DNA of 64,000 nt from Pseudomonas sp. 2FG (GCF_005502935.1 NZ_SCMP01000015.1:1-64000), one strand, 5' to 3'. Numbered from the stretch's first letter, positions 26,319 through 37,648 are shown. Made by a program: numbers and translations. Notes: generated from the letters alone by a model not told the origin.

Positions 26319-28508
26319 TTACAGGCCGTTCTTGGCCTTGCTCTTGGCCTTGAAGTCGCGGCGGCGGCGGTGCAGCACCGGCTCGGTGTAACCGTTCGGC
26401 TGCTTGGCGCCTTCGACCACCAGTTCCAGAGCAGCCTGGAAGGCGATGTTGTCGTCGAAGTTCGGTGCCAGCGGGCGGTACAGCGGGTCGTTGGCGTTCT
26501 GCCGGTCGACCACCGGTGCCATGCGCTTGAGGCTGGCAACGATCTGCTCCTCGGTGGCGATGCCATGCCGCAGCCAGTTGGCCAGCAGTTGGCTGGAGAT
26601 GCGCAGGGTGGCGCGGTCTTCCATCAGGCCGACGTCGTTGATGTCCGGCACCTTGGAGCAGCCGACGCCCTGGTCGATCCAGCGCACCACGTAACCGAGG
26701 ATGCCCTGGGCGTTGTTGTCCAGTTCGTTCTGGATTTCCTCGGCCGACCAGTTGGTATTCGCCGCCAGCGGGATGCTGAGGATGTCGTCCAAGGATGCGC
26801 GCTCACGCTTGGCCAGCTCGGCCTGACGGGCGAACACGTCGACCTTGTGGTAGTGCAGGGCGTGCAGTGCAGCAGCAGTCGGCGACGGCACCCAGGCGGT
26901 GTTGGCGCCGGCCAGCGGGTGGGCGATTTTCTGCTCGAGCATGGCGGCCATCAGGTCGGGCATGGCCCACATGCCTTTGCCGATCTGCGCGCGACCTTGC
27001 AGGCCGGTAGCCAGGCCGATATCGACGTTCCAGTTTTCGTAGGCGGCGATCCACTTCTCGGACTTCATGGCGGCTTTACGCACCATGGCGCCGGCTTCCA
27101 TGGAGGTGTGCAGCTCGTCGCCGGTACGGTCGAGGAAACCGGTGTTGATGAACACCACGCGCTCGCTGGCGGCCTTGATGCAGGCCTTGAGGTTGACTGT
27201 GGTGCGCCGCTCCTCGTCCATGATGCCGACTTTCAGGGTGTTGCGCGGCAGGTTCAGGACGTCTTCGATGCGGCCGAACAGCTCGTTGGTGAACGCGGCT
27301 TCTTCCGGACCATGCATCTTCGGCTTGACGATGTACATCGAGCCGGTACGGCTGTTCTTGCGGCTGCTGCTGCCGTTCAGGTTGTGCACGGCGATCAGCG
27401 CGGTGACCAGGCCGTCCATGATGCCTTCCGGCACTTCGTTGCCTTTGCCGTCGACGATGGCGTCTATGCACATCAGGTGGCCGACGTTGCGCACGAACAG
27501 CAGGGAACGGCCGTGCAGGCTCAGCTCGCCGCCGTTGGCCGCGCTGTAGACGCGGTCCGGGTTCATGGTGCGGGTGAAGGTCTCGCCGCCCTTGGACACG
27601 CTCTCGGCCAGGTCGCCTTTCATCAGGCCCAACCAGTTGCGGTAGACTACCACCTTGTCGTCGGCATCGACCGCGGCGACCGAGTCTTCGCAGTCCATGA
27701 TGGTGGTCAGCGCCGCTTCCATCAGCAGGTCTTTGACGCCGGCGGCATCGGTCTGGCCGATCGGGCTGCTGGCGTCGATCTGGATTTCGAAGTGCAGGCC
27801 GTTGTTTTTCAGCAGCACGGCTGTCGGTGCCGCGGCGTCGCCTTGGAAGCCGATGAACTGGGCGGCGTTTTTCAGGCCGCTGCTGCTGCCGTCTTTCAGG
27901 CTGACCGTCAGCGCGCCGTTCTTCACGACATAGGCAGTGGCGTCGACGTGGGAGCCGCTTTCCAGCGCAGCGGAGTCATCCAGGAAGGCGCGGGCGAAGG
28001 CGATCACCTTGTCGCCGCGAACCTTGTTGTAACCCTTGCCTTTCTCGGCGCCGCCTTCTTCGCTGATCACATCGGTGCCGTACAGGGCATCGTACAGCGA
28101 GCCCCAGCGGGCGTTGGAGGCGTTCAGGGCGAAGCGCGCGTTCATCACCGGGACGACCAGCTGCGGGCCGGCCATGCGGGCGATTTCTTCATCGACGTTC
28201 TGGGTGGTGGCGTGGAAATCTGCGACTTCTGGCAGCAGGTAACCAATCTCTTGCAGGAAGGCTTTGTAAGCCACGGCGTCATGCGCCTGGCCAGCACGCG
28301 ACTGGTGCCAGGCATCGATCTTGGCCTGGAAGTCGTCGCGCTTGGCGAGCAGGGCTTGGTTCTTCGGCGCCAGGTCATTAATGACGCTTTCGGCACCGGC
28401 CCAGAACTGCTCGGCAGAAATCCCGGTACCGGGGATGGCTTCGTTATTTACGAAGTCGAACAGGACTTTGGCGACCTGCAGGCCACCGACTTGAACGCGC
28501 TCAGTCAT
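26319..28508 (-). CDS. glcB: Malate synthase G
   Basis: A 729-residue monomeric enzyme condensing glyoxylate with acetyl-CoA to malate. Family segments in order: the N-terminal [28 protein letters not shown], the TIM-barrel motif [29 protein letters not shown], the glyoxylate-site region [31 protein letters not shown], and the C-terminal [19 protein letters not shown] with the conserved Cys. ATG 28508 has GAGG upstream. It links glycolate/glyoxylate use and the glyoxylate shunt to the TCA cycle. It is monocistronic with its own terminator. Confidence 0.97.
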   Translation of the reverse strand: MTERVQVGGLQVAKVLFDFVNNEAIPGTGISAEQFWAGAESVINDLAPKNQALLAKRDDFQAKIDAWHQSRAGQAHDAVAYKAFLQEIGYLLPEVADFHATTQNVDEEIARMAGPQLVVPVMNARFALNASNARWGSLYDALYGTDVISEEGGAEKGKGYNKVRGDKVIAFARAFLDDSAALESGSHVDATAYVVKNGALTVSLKDGSSSGLKNAAQFIGFQGDAAAPTAVLLKNNGLHFEIQIDASSPIGQTDAAGVKDLLMEAALTTIMDCEDSVAAVDADDKVVVYRNWLGLMKGDLAESVSKGGETFTRTMNPDRVYSAANGGELSLHGRSLLFVRNVGHLMCIDAIVDGKGNEVPEGIMDGLVTALIAVHNLNGSSSRKNSRTGSMYIVKPKMHGPEEAAFTNELFGRIEDVLNLPRNTLKVGIMDEERRTTVNLKACIKAASERVVFINTGFLDRTGDELHTSMEAGAMVRKAAMKSEKWIAAYENWNVDIGLATGLQGRAQIGKGMWAMPDLMAAMLEQKIAHPLAGANTAWVPSPTAAALHALHYHKVDVFARQAELAKRERASLDDILSIPLAANTNWSAEEIQNELDNNAQGILGYVVRWIDQGVGCSKVPDINDVGLMEDRATLRISSQLLANWLRHGIATEEQIVASLKRMAPVVDRQNANDPLYRPLAPNFDDNIAFQAALELVVEGAKQPNGYTEPVLHRRRRDFKAKSKAKNGL

Positions 28509-28835
28509 CACTTGCCTCACTCTGCTCAGCTCTTCAGCTCTACTCAATAGCCCACAACGGACCCGACGTTGACCGTCTTGTAGTCCGAGGCGCGGCATAC
28601 TACATCAAGATGTTGTGAAAATCAGTGGGCACGCGTCGCCCTGCGACCTGAGCGTGCCTTGCAGTCACAGCGGGGGCGCGGATGTTCTCAAAAATGCTAC
28701 AGATTGTTCCAGATAAATCTTCAAACAGTACACGATTAGTTCGTTAGTGCACCTGCGACAGGCAGTCGCGGCGGCCATGAGCAGCGCTCAATAAGTTCTG
28801 CCTATACTCGGGCAACCCCCGTTGGAGCCTAGCGA

Positions 28836-29288
28836 ATGCCTATCCATGCTGCCGCCCCCGAAGACCTCGACGACCTGGTGCGGCTGTTTGCCGGCTACCT
28901 CGAGTTCTACCAAGTACCCAAGCCGCTAACGGTCATCCGCAGCTTTCTTGCGGCACGTATGGAGCGAGGCGATTCAACGCTGCTGCTCGCCCGGGATGTT
29001 GCCGGTGCGGCGCTGGGTTTCGTCCAGCTTTACCCGTTTTTCTCCTCCTTGGCGCTCGAGCCCGCGTGGTTGCTGAGCGATCTGTATGTGTCGGCGCAGG
29101 CCCGCCGTCAGGGCGTTGGCGAGGCGCTGATGAATGCGGCGCGCGCGCATGCACAGGCGAGCGGCGCTTGTGGCCTGCAACTGGAAACGGCGAAGACTAA
29201 TTTGGCCGGGCAGGCGCTGTATGAGCGCCTAGGCTATGTAAGAGATGAGGTTTTTTATACCTATTGGCTGAGCCTGGCGCGTAGCTGA
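28836..29288 (+). CDS. GNAT family N-acetyltransferase
   Basis: A 150-residue single-domain GNAT. The acetyl-CoA pyrophosphate loop is in DLYVSAQARRQGVGEALMNAARAHA (R/Q-x-x-G-x-G/A type), followed by GLQLETAKTNLAGQALYERLGYVRDEVFYTYWL. The substrate is unknown. ATG 28836 has TTGGAG upstream. It lies directly before the ACT protein gene. Confidence 0.9.
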   Translation: MPIHAAAPEDLDDLVRLFAGYLEFYQVPKPLTVIRSFLAARMERGDSTLLLARDVAGAALGFVQLYPFFSSLALEPAWLLSDLYVSAQARRQGVGEALMNAARAHAQASGACGLQLETAKTNLAGQALYERLGYVRDEVFYTYWLSLARS

Positions 29289-29323
29289 ATCGGGTTCGCC
29301 TGGCTTTAGAAAAGGAGTCGCGT

Positions 29324-29842
29324 GTGAATCATCTGGTACTCACTATCATCGCCCAGGACAAGCCTGGCCTGGTGGAACACATTGCCGAGTGCATCGCCGA
29401 GCACGGTGGCAACTGGCTGGAAAGTCGCATGTCGCGGATGGCCGGGCAGTTCGCCGGCATCCTCCGGGTCGGGGTGCCGGCTGAGGCCTACGATGAGCTG
29501 GTCGATGCCCTGCAAGGGTTGAACAGCCAGGGCATTCGCGTGTTGTTGGCGGAAAGCGGCATCGAGCCGTCCTGCACCTGGAAGCCGATCCTGCTCGATC
29601 TGGTGGGCAACGATAGGCCGGGCATCGTCCGCGATATCACGCGGTTGCTGACTGAGCACGGGATCAACGTGGAGAGTCTGACCACCGAGGTGATGCCGGC
29701 GCCGATGAGCAGCGAGCCGTTGTTCCATGCCAAGGCGGTGCTGGCGGTGCCGCTGACGCTGTCGCTGGAGCTGCTGCAGACCCGCCTGGAAGCCCTGGCC
29801 GATGAAATGATGGTGGAACTCAACCTGCGCAGCGAGGCGTAG
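29324..29842 (+). CDS. GcvR-like tandem ACT-domain protein
   Basis: A 172-residue protein of two ACT domains: LVLTIIAQDKPGLVEHIAECIAEHGGNWLESRMSRMAGQFAGI and ILLDLVGNDRPGIVRDITRLLTEHGINVESLTTEV. This is the architecture of GcvR, the glycine-responsive partner of GcvA that controls the glycine cleavage system. Whether it does this here is inferred. GTG start with AAAGGAG upstream. Confidence 0.85.
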   Translation: MNHLVLTIIAQDKPGLVEHIAECIAEHGGNWLESRMSRMAGQFAGILRVGVPAEAYDELVDALQGLNSQGIRVLLAESGIEPSCTWKPILLDLVGNDRPGIVRDITRLLTEHGINVESLTTEVMPAPMSSEPLFHAKAVLAVPLTLSLELLQTRLEALADEMMVELNLRSEA

Positions 29843-29877
29843 GTTGGCCGGGCCGCGCCTCGAAGCCCGTTGAACCG

Positions 29878-29951
29878 CGTAGGGCGGACTTCGGAGCGCA
29901 GCGAAGAGTCCGCCGTGTGTCTGGCGTACTGCTTCGCGAGTATGCCCTACG
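29878..29951. repeat. GTAGGGCGGA palindromic repeat (related family)
   Basis: Begins CGTAGGGCGGA, has an internal GCGGACTTCG / CGAAGAGTCCGC hairpin and ends GCCCTACG. It is a looser relative of the GTAGGGTGGATA repeats. Its last bases include the rarD stop codon (TAG on the minus strand at 29947-29949), so the element extends into the end of that gene. Confidence 0.65.
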
Positions 29952-30834
29952 CTGCGCGGCGCAGATTGAACCAGGCATCGATGCTGTACAGCAGCAACCC
30001 TGCCCAGATAAAACCGAAGGCCGCCAGCGTGCTGGGCGCCAGGTGCTCGGCGAACAGGAACAGCGCCTGCAGCAGCACCAAGGTCGGTGCCAGGTACTGC
30101 AGAAAACCCAGGGTGGTGTAGGGCAGGTGGCGGGCGGCGGCATTGAAGCAAACCAGCGGCACCAGGGTGATCGGCCCCGCCGCGGCGAGCCAGAGCGCCT
30201 GCGAGGTGGTCCAGAAGTTTGCCTGACTGCTCGCCGCGGTGGGGTTCAGCAGCAGCCAGCCGAGGGCCAGCGGTACCAGCATCCAGGTCTCCACGACCAA
30301 GCCCGGCAGCGCCGCGACCGGCGCCTGCTTGCGAATCAGCCCGTAGAACCCGAAGGTAAAGGCCAGCACCAGCGAGACCCAGGGCAGGCTGCCGACCTGC
30401 CAGACCTGCTGCGCCACCCCGATCACGGCGAGGGCGACGGCCAGCCATTGCAGCGGGCGCAGACGCTCGCGCAGCAGCACCAGACCCAGTAGTACGTTGA
30501 TCAATGGGTTGATGTAGTAGCCGAGGCTGGCTTCCAGCATGCGACCGTTATTCACCGCCCAGACATAGGTCAACCAGTTCACGGCGATCAGCGTGCCACT
30601 GGCGGCCAGCACGGCGAAGCGCCGCGGGTGGTTGCGCAACTCGGCGAGCCAGCCTGGATGCTTCCAGACCAGCAACAGCAAAGCTCCGCAGAGCGCCGAC
30701 CAGAGCACGCGATGGACGATGATCTCGAGCGCCGGCACCTGCTCGATGGCTTTGAAATAGAGCGGGAATAGGCCCCAGATGCTATAGGCGCTGAGGCCGA
30801 GGAGGTACCCGCGGCGCGGGTTGGCGGCGTGCAT
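29947..30834 (-). CDS. rarD: EamA family transporter RarD
   Basis: A 295-residue inner-membrane permease of the drug/metabolite transporter superfamily with about ten helices. The start MHAANPRRGYLLGLSAYSIWGLFPLYFKAIEQVPALEI and ...VNNGRMLEASLGYYINPLINVLLGLVLLRERL are classic RarD. The substrate is unknown; the name comes from chloramphenicol sensitivity. AAGGA lies upstream of ATG 30834. Confidence 0.92.
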   Translation of the reverse strand: MHAANPRRGYLLGLSAYSIWGLFPLYFKAIEQVPALEIIVHRVLWSALCGALLLLVWKHPGWLAELRNHPRRFAVLAASGTLIAVNWLTYVWAVNNGRMLEASLGYYINPLINVLLGLVLLRERLRPLQWLAVALAVIGVAQQVWQVGSLPWVSLVLAFTFGFYGLIRKQAPVAALPGLVVETWMLVPLALGWLLLNPTAASSQANFWTTSQALWLAAAGPITLVPLVCFNAAARHLPYTTLGFLQYLAPTLVLLQALFLFAEHLAPSTLAAFGFIWAGLLLYSIDAWFNLRRAA

Positions 30835-30989
30835 GCTGAATCCTTGCTTAGGCAGCTAACGAGTTCGTTGGCCATTCTAAGGGCCGCGTGGCCGGCCTGT
30901 CTGTCAGTTCAGGGTTTTCTACGTTGGCTAAAACACGCCAGGCGTAAGCTTTGCTTTACGGCGGTGGTTGGGGGCGCTGCGAACAGGGT

Positions 30990-31964
30990 TCAGAACAGCC
31001 GCAGCGGCTCTTCGTCGAGGGCCGACAACTGTTCGCGCAGCACCAGCACCTGCTCGCCCCAATAGCGCTCGCTGCCGAACCAGGGGAAGCTGTGGGGGAA
31101 GGCCGGGTCGTCCCAGCGCCGCGCCAGCCAGGCGCTGTAGTGCATCAGCCGCAGCGCCCGCAGGCCTTCGATCAGCGGCAGCTCGCGGGGATTGAAATCG
31201 TGGAATTCCTGGTAGCCATCCATCAGTTCGGAGAGTTGGCTCAGGCGTTCCTGGCGCTCACCGGCGAGCATCATCCACAGATCCTGGACCGCCGGGCCCA
31301 TGCGGCAGTCATCGAGGTCGACGATATGGAAGACCTCGTCGCGGCACATCATGTTGCCGGGGTGGCAGTCGCCGTGCATGCGGATCGTCTGATAGGGCGT
31401 CGCGGCATATAACTCTTCGACGCGCTTGAGCAGGTCGCGGGCGACCGACTCATAGGCCGGCAACAGGCTGCGCGGGACGAAGTTGCCTTCCAGTAGAGTG
31501 GTCAGCGAGTCATGGCCAAAGTTCTGCACCGCCAGTTCTTCGCGGTGTTCGAATGGCTTGGTCGCGCCGACCGCATGCAGGCGGCCGAGTAGCTGACCGA
31601 GGCGGTAGAGTTGATCGAGATTGCCCGGCTCCGGCGCGCGGCCGCCGCGGCGGGGGAACAGGGTGAAGCGAAAACCGGCGTGCTCGAACAGTGTCTGGTC
31701 ATTGTGCTTGAGCGGCGCCACCACCGGCACGTCGCACTCGGCCAGTTCGAAGGTGAAGCTGTGCTCTTCGAGGATCGCCGCATCGCTCCAGCGCGCCGGC
31801 CGGTAGAACTTGGCGATCAGCGGTTCGCCGTCCTCGATACCCACCTGATACACGCGGTTCTCGTAGCTGTTCAGCGCCAGCACGCGGGCGTCGCTGATAA
31901 AGCCAATGCTCTCGACGGCATCGAGCACGAGGTCGGGAGTGAGCGCGGCGAAAGGGTGGGTCAT
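30990..31964 (-). CDS. srkA: Stress response serine/threonine kinase SrkA (YihE)
   Basis: A 324-residue APH-fold kinase. The ATP-site lysine lies in EPLIAKFYRPARWSD, the catalytic loop is IRMHGDCHPGNMMC, and the metal-binding loop HIVDLDDCRMGPAVQDLWMML follows. In E. coli this kinase protects against envelope and oxidative stress. ATG 31964 (MTHPFAAL) begins the conserved region; the frame to 32057 adds unrelated residues. Confidence 0.93.
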   Translation of the reverse strand: MTHPFAALTPDLVLDAVESIGFISDARVLALNSYENRVYQVGIEDGEPLIAKFYRPARWSDAAILEEHSFTFELAECDVPVVAPLKHNDQTLFEHAGFRFTLFPRRGGRAPEPGNLDQLYRLGQLLGRLHAVGATKPFEHREELAVQNFGHDSLTTLLEGNFVPRSLLPAYESVARDLLKRVEELYAATPYQTIRMHGDCHPGNMMCRDEVFHIVDLDDCRMGPAVQDLWMMLAGERQERLSQLSELMDGYQEFHDFNPRELPLIEGLRALRLMHYSAWLARRWDDPAFPHSFPWFGSERYWGEQVLVLREQLSALDEEPLRLF

Positions 31965-32093
31965 GGGGCAATCCAAACGGCGGGGCGTATCAGTGTACGC
32001 CCACAAGCCAAGTGGGCGCCGATTGTGGGTGCAGTCACGGCTAGAAAACCGGAGCACTAAATTGGGTAAAGCCGTTTTTGGGTGAAATCCGCT

Positions 32094-32831
32094 CTACCCA
32101 TCGCCGGGTTTTGGCGTGCGCGCCAGGCAATACACGTCGACTCGCGCGGCCCCGGCTTTTTTCAACAGGCGGGCGAGGCTTTCGGCGGTGGCGCCGGTAG
32201 TCAGCACATCGTCGACCAGCGCCAGATGGCGACCTTCGATCGTGGCGTGATCGGCCAGGGCAAAGGCGTGGCGCAGATTGCGTTTGCGCGCGGCGGCGTC
32301 GAGCTGCTGCTGGGCCGGGGTATCGTGCGGGCGCAGCAGCCAGCCTTCCGCCAGGGGCAGTTGCAGGCTCTGGCTGAGCCAGCGGGCCAGCAGCGCCGCC
32401 TGATTGAAGCCGCGCTGGCGCAAGCGCCGATTGGCCAGCGGCACCGGCAGCAGGGCGTCCGGCCGAGGTAGGCCGTGATCGAACGAGTCGAGCAGATGCT
32501 GTGACAACAGCTCGGCCAGCAGGCGTCCCAATGGCCACTTGGCCTGATGTTTGAAGCGCGTGATCAGGGTGTCGACCGGGAACGCATAGCGCCAGGGCAC
32601 TTCGACGCGGCTAAAGGTCGGCGGGCGCTTCAGGCACGCGCCGCAAACCAGGCCGGAGGTCGGCAACGGCAGCGCGCAGACCAGGCAGTGCCCGCCGAGC
32701 CAGGGCAGTTCCGTCTCGCAACTGCTGCATAGCGGCACTGAGGCGTCCGCGGGCTCGTCACACAGCAGGCAGGATTGTTTGTTTTCTAACCAGATGTAAA
32801 CCGGTTTGTTGCTACCTGGTTGACAGCGCAT
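32094..32831 (-). CDS. comF: ComF family phosphoribosyltransferase-like protein
   Basis: A 245-residue protein with N-terminal zinc-type Cys pairs (CLLCDE, LCSSC, CLVC, CGAC), then RYAFPVDTLITRFKHQAKWPLGRLLA, and a type I phosphoribosyltransferase domain with the PRPP loop HLALVDDVLTTGATAESLA. ComF/GntX proteins are tied to DNA uptake in competent species. Its first dozen codons overlap the BirA-type operator of the divergent biotin operon. Confidence 0.92.
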   Translation of the reverse strand: MRCQPGSNKPVYIWLENKQSCLLCDEPADASVPLCSSCETELPWLGGHCLVCALPLPTSGLVCGACLKRPPTFSRVEVPWRYAFPVDTLITRFKHQAKWPLGRLLAELLSQHLLDSFDHGLPRPDALLPVPLANRRLRQRGFNQAALLARWLSQSLQLPLAEGWLLRPHDTPAQQQLDAAARKRNLRHAFALADHATIEGRHLALVDDVLTTGATAESLARLLKKAGAARVDVYCLARTPKPGDG

Positions 32832-32850
32832 ATCGCTTCCTTAACTATGC
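32794..32850 (+). promoter_or_regulatory. BirA-type biotin operator with overlapping bioB promoter
   Basis: ATGTAAACC (32794-32802), a 15-bp spacer and GGTTGACAG (32818-32826) match the enterobacterial BirA operator TTGTAAACC-N15-GGTTTACAA at 15 of 18 positions with the same spacing. The right half contains a consensus -35 box, TTGACA (32820-32825). A weak -10 such as AACTAT (32843-32848) follows at 17 bp. Repressor binding would cover the -35. The site lies about 230 bp before bioB because a MITE sits in between. Confidence 0.65.
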
Positions 32851-32880
32851 CGAGCATCCGTGTCGCGCCTGTGGACTTTA

Positions 32881-33021
32881 GAGCCTGTTCAAGGTCGTCG
32901 CGAGCGCAGGTCAGTGCGACGCCCGCTCCCTGCGGGTCAGCTGCATTCCCCACATCCATGTGGGTCACAAGGCGCAACGCAGTATGGCGCGCGTAGCCCG
33001 CAGCAGGCATTGAACAGGCTC
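32881..33021. mobile_element. MITE, 141 bp, in the bioB leader
   Basis: Perfect terminal inverted repeats of 12 bp (GAGCCTGTTCAA / TTGAACAGGCTC) enclose a non-coding interior, and the element is flanked by a TTA direct repeat (32878-32880 and 33022-33024). A related 58-bp copy with TCA target duplication lies at 23513-23570. TNA target duplications suggest mobilisation by an IS5-family (IS1031-like) transposase encoded elsewhere. Confidence 0.8.
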
Positions 33022-33056
33022 TTAGCAGGTGCAAGCTATTAAATAAGGAACACCGA

Positions 33057-34115
33057 ATGAGCGCCACCACTACCCCTAACCTGCGTCACGACTGGTCCCT
33101 CGCCGAGGTTAAGGCGCTCTTCGAGCAGCCGTTCAACGACCTGTTATTCCAGGCACAGACCGTGCACCGCGCGCATTTCGATGCCAATCGCGTGCAAGTC
33201 TCCACCCTGCTGTCGATCAAAACCGGCGCCTGCCCGGAAGACTGCAAGTACTGCCCGCAGTCCGGCCACTACAACACCGGGCTGGAAAAAGAAAAGCTGA
33301 TGGAAGTGCAGAAGGTCCTGCAAGCTGCCGCCGAGGCCAAGGCCATCGGCTCGACGCGCTTCTGCATGGGCGCCGCCTGGAAGCATCCCTCGGCGAAAGA
33401 CATGCCCTACGTGCTGCAGATGGTCAAAGGCGTGAAGGCCCTGGGCCTGGAGACCTGCATGACCCTCGGCCGCCTGGATCAGGAGCAGACCGCGGCCCTG
33501 GCCAGCGCCGGCCTCGACTACTACAACCACAACCTGGACACCTCGCCGGAGTTCTACGGCAGCATCATCACCACCCGCACCTACGGCGAGCGCCTGCAAA
33601 CCCTGGCCTACGTGCGCGATGCGGGGATGAAGATCTGTTCCGGCGGCATCCTCGGCATGGGCGAGTCGCTGGACGACCGCGCCGGCCTGCTGATTCAGCT
33701 GGCTAACCTGCCGGAGCATCCGGAGTCGGTGCCGATCAACATGCTGGTGAAGGTCCAGGGCACGCCGCTGGAGAACGCCGAGGAGGTCGATCCGTTCGAC
33801 TTCATTCGCATGCTCGCCGTGGCCCGCATCCTGATGCCTCTGTCGCACGTGCGCCTGTCCGCCGGCCGTGAGGCGATGAACGAGCAGATGCAGGCCCTGG
33901 CCTTCTTCGCCGGCGCCAACTCGATTTTCTACGGCGAGAAACTGCTGACCACCGCCAACCCGCAGGCGGACAAGGACATGCTGCTGTTCAGCCGTCTGGG
34001 GATCAAACCGGAAGCGCGCGAAGAGCATTCCGACGAGGTGCACCAGGCCGCGATCGAACAGGCCCTGGTCGAGCAGAAGAGCAGCGAGCTGTTCTACGAC
34101 GCCGCGTCGGTCTGA
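33057..34115 (+). CDS. bioB: Biotin synthase
   Basis: A 352-residue radical SAM enzyme inserting sulfur into dethiobiotin. The SAM-cluster cysteines are Cys59, Cys63 and Cys66 in [14 protein letters not shown]. Further conserved stretches are [32 protein letters not shown] and the 2Fe-2S ligand region [16 protein letters not shown] lies before ATG 33057. It is the first gene of bioBFHCD. Confidence 0.98.
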   Translation: MSATTTPNLRHDWSLAEVKALFEQPFNDLLFQAQTVHRAHFDANRVQVSTLLSIKTGACPEDCKYCPQSGHYNTGLEKEKLMEVQKVLQAAAEAKAIGSTRFCMGAAWKHPSAKDMPYVLQMVKGVKALGLETCMTLGRLDQEQTAALASAGLDYYNHNLDTSPEFYGSIITTRTYGERLQTLAYVRDAGMKICSGGILGMGESLDDRAGLLIQLANLPEHPESVPINMLVKVQGTPLENAEEVDPFDFIRMLAVARILMPLSHVRLSAGREAMNEQMQALAFFAGANSIFYGEKLLTTANPQADKDMLLFSRLGIKPEAREEHSDEVHQAAIEQALVEQKSSELFYDAASV

Positions 34116-34135
34116 CTTTGGTCTGAAGGTTTGGG

Positions 34136-34221
34136 TTGGTGGATAGATAGAGCGCTATCCACCCTACGCTGGCCTCGACCTTTTCGTAGGGTGGATAAAC
34201 CGCAGCGCGGTTATCCACCTT
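34136..34221. repeat. GTAGGGTGGATA palindromic repeat, copy 3 (double)
   Basis: Two adjacent half-elements: GGTGGATA...TATCCACCCTACG (34136-34169) and CGTAGGGTGGATAA...TTATCCACC (34185-34219). Each folds as a hairpin. It lies between bioB and bioF and could influence the bioB/bioF transcript ratio. Confidence 0.75.
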
Positions 34222-34246
34222 TTCTCAATACCGCATCCGAGCTGCC

Positions 34247-35420
<1,174 letters not shown>

Positions 35421-35428
<8 letters not shown>

Positions 35429-36152
35429 TCGTCTATTTCTCTTACCCGGCTGGGGCCTGGGGAGCGCACCGCTGGAGCCCTTGGCGGCGGCCCTGCAAGG
35501 CTTGGATGAGCGCCTGCGGGTGCAGATCGAACCGCTGCCGACGCCAAACTCCAGTGATCCGGCCGACTGGCTGGACGAGCTGGATGCCAACCTGCCGGAG
35601 GACGTTTGGCTCGGCGGCTGGTCATTCGGCGGCATGCTCGCCGCCGAATTGGCCGCGCGCCGCGCCGAGCGCTGCTGTGGCCTGCTGACCCTGGCGAGCA
35701 ACGCCTGTTTCGTCGCCCGCGGCGATTGGCCGAGCGCCATGTCCAAGGCCAGCTTCGGCGCCTTCCGCGAGGGCTGTGCGGTCGATGCGGAGACCACCCT
35801 GAAACGCTTCAGCCTGCTCAGCGCCCAGGGCGCGGCAGAGGCTCGCAGCCTGGCGCGGCTGCTCGCCGGCGGGGCTCCGCACACGGCTGGCGCCGCGCTG
35901 CAGCAGGGCTTGGACGTGCTCGCCGCCCTGGATACCCGTGGCGCCTTGCAAGCCTTCCGTGGCCCGCAGCTGCACCTGTTTGCCGGCGCCGATGCGCTGG
36001 TGCCGGCCGAGGCGGCCGGCGCGCTACTGGCGTTGCTACCGGATATCGAGATCGGCTTGATCGAGCAGGCCAGCCACGCCTTCGTCGTCGAACGCCCCCA
36101 TGAAGTGGCGGCGGCCATCCAGGCGTTTCTGCACGAGTCGGGCGATGACTGA
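35421..36152 (+). CDS. bioH: Pimeloyl-[ACP] methyl ester esterase
   Basis: A 243-residue alpha/beta hydrolase that removes the methyl ester from pimeloyl-ACP and so ends the BioC-started route. The nucleophile is Ser68 in [13 protein letters not shown]; the acid lies in [13 protein letters not shown] and the His in [11 protein letters not shown]. Overlaps both neighbours (bioF by 8 bp, bioC by 8 bp), so it is translationally coupled. Confidence 0.95.
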
Positions 36153-36957
36153 TCTCGCCCATTCCTCCGTGCTTGGCGGGCTACCGGACAAACGCCAGGT
36201 CGCGGCCTCCTTCTCCCGCGCGGCGGAGAGCTACGACAGCGTGGCGGAGTTGCAGCGCGCGGTCGGCGCGCAGCTGTTGGCGCGTCTGCCGCTTGAACTG
36301 CCGGCGCACGCCTGGCTGGATCTGGGCTGCGGGACCGGGCATTTCAGCCGGACGTTGGCGCAGCGGTTTCCGTATGCGCATGGCGCGGCGTTGGATATCG
36401 CCGAGGGGATGCTCCGGCATGCGCGGCCCTTGGGGGGCGCCCAGCAGTTCATCGTCGGCGATGCCGAGCGCTTGCCGCTCCAGGCGCAGAGCCGCGACCT
36501 GCTGTTCTCCAGCCTGGCGGTGCAATGGTGCGCGGATTTCGCCGCGGTATTGACTGAAGCCGAACGGGTTTTACAGCCGGGCGGCCTGTTTGCCTTCAGC
36601 AGCCTATGCGTCGGCACGCTGCAGGAATTGCGCGCCAGCTGGCAGGCGGTGGATGGCCTGGTCCACGTCAATCGCTTCCGCCAGTTCGCCGATTACCAGC
36701 GCTTGTGTGCCGCCAGCGGTCTGCGCGTGCTGAGCCTGGAGACCCGGCCGGAAGTTCTGCATTACCCGGATGTGCGCAGCCTGACCCATGAGCTGAAAGC
36801 CTTGGGCGCGCACAACCTGAACCCCGGTCGCCCCGGTGGCCTGACGGGGCGGGCGCGGATTCTCGCGCTGATCGACGCCTATGAAGGTTTCCGTCAGCCC
36901 CGGGGCCTGCCGGCCACCTACCAAGTGGTCTATGCCGTCTTGCAGAAGAAGCACTGA
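36145..36957 (+). CDS. bioC: Malonyl-[ACP] O-methyltransferase
   Basis: A 270-residue SAM methyltransferase that caps malonyl-ACP so that fatty-acid synthase can make the pimeloyl chain. The SAM motif is [20 protein letters not shown], with [10 protein letters not shown] and [14 protein letters not shown] following. ATG 36145 (MTDLAHSS) lies inside the end of bioH; the frame from 36100 is not conserved. Confidence 0.96.
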   Translation: MTDLAHSSVLGGLPDKRQVAASFSRAAESYDSVAELQRAVGAQLLARLPLELPAHAWLDLGCGTGHFSRTLAQRFPYAHGAALDIAEGMLRHARPLGGAQQFIVGDAERLPLQAQSRDLLFSSLAVQWCADFAAVLTEAERVLQPGGLFAFSSLCVGTLQELRASWQAVDGLVHVNRFRQFADYQRLCAASGLRVLSLETRPEVLHYPDVRSLTHELKALGAHNLNPGRPGGLTGRARILALIDAYEGFRQPRGLPATYQVVYAVLQKKH

Positions 36958-36958
36958 G

Positions 36959-37648
36959 ATGACCGCGGCTTTTTTCATTGCCGGCACCGATACCGAAGTC
37001 GGCAAGACCACCATCGCCGCCGGTTTGTTGCACGCGGCGCGGCTGGCTGGGCTGAGTACGGCGGCGGCCAAGCCGGTGGCGTCCGGCTGTAGCGCCAGCA
37101 GCGAGGGCCTGCGCAACGAGGATGCGCTGGCGCTGCTCGGCGAATGTTCGCTGCCGTTGAGTTACGCCGAGGTCAATCCTTGGGCCTTCGCTCCCGCTAT
37201 CGCCCCGCATCTGGCGGCGCGCGAGGCAGGGGTGACGTTGAGCGTCGAGGCGTTGCGCGGGCCGGTGCAGCATATTCTCGCCAAAGGTGCGGATTTCACC
37301 TTGGTGGAAGGCGCGGGTGGCTGGCGAGTGCCCTTGGCCGGGCAGGCATCGCTGTCGGATCTGCCGATTGCCCTCGAGTTGCCGGTGATTCTGGTGGTCG
37401 GTGTCCGCCTGGGCTGTATCAATCATGCGCTGTTGACCGTGGAAGCCATACTGCGGGACGGCCTGCGCCTGGCCGGTTGGGTGGCGAATATCGTCGATCC
37501 GGCCACCTCGCGCCTGGAAGAGAATCTCGCGACACTCAGCGAGCGCCTGCCGGCGCCGTGCCTGGGGCGGGTGCCACGTCTGGCCAGCGCCACGCCGGCG
37601 GCGGTGGCCGAGCACCTGAATCTGGCGTTATTGGGGTTGGCGCTATAA
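36959..37648 (+). CDS. bioD: Dethiobiotin synthetase
   Basis: A 229-residue ATP-dependent carboxylase closing the ureido ring of dethiobiotin. The P-loop is GTDTEVGKTTIAAGLLHAA, followed by KPVASGC and the VEGAGGWRVPL motif. ATG 36959 lies one base after the bioC stop; the earlier frame from 36881 is inside bioC. It is the last gene of the operon. Confidence 0.97.
   Translation: MTAAFFIAGTDTEVGKTTIAAGLLHAARLAGLSTAAAKPVASGCSASSEGLRNEDALALLGECSLPLSYAEVNPWAFAPAIAPHLAAREAGVTLSVEALRGPVQHILAKGADFTLVEGAGGWRVPLAGQASLSDLPIALELPVILVVGVRLGCINHALLTVEAILRDGLRLAGWVANIVDPATSRLEENLATLSERLPAPCLGRVPRLASATPAAVAEHLNLALLGLAL

Noticed and set aside
26370..28550. 726-residue frame antisense to glcB
   Set aside because: Shadow of malate synthase G; no start signal or recognisable domain.
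33144..34043. 299-residue frame antisense to bioB
   Set aside because: bioB has all three cluster cysteines on the plus strand; the antisense frame has no features.
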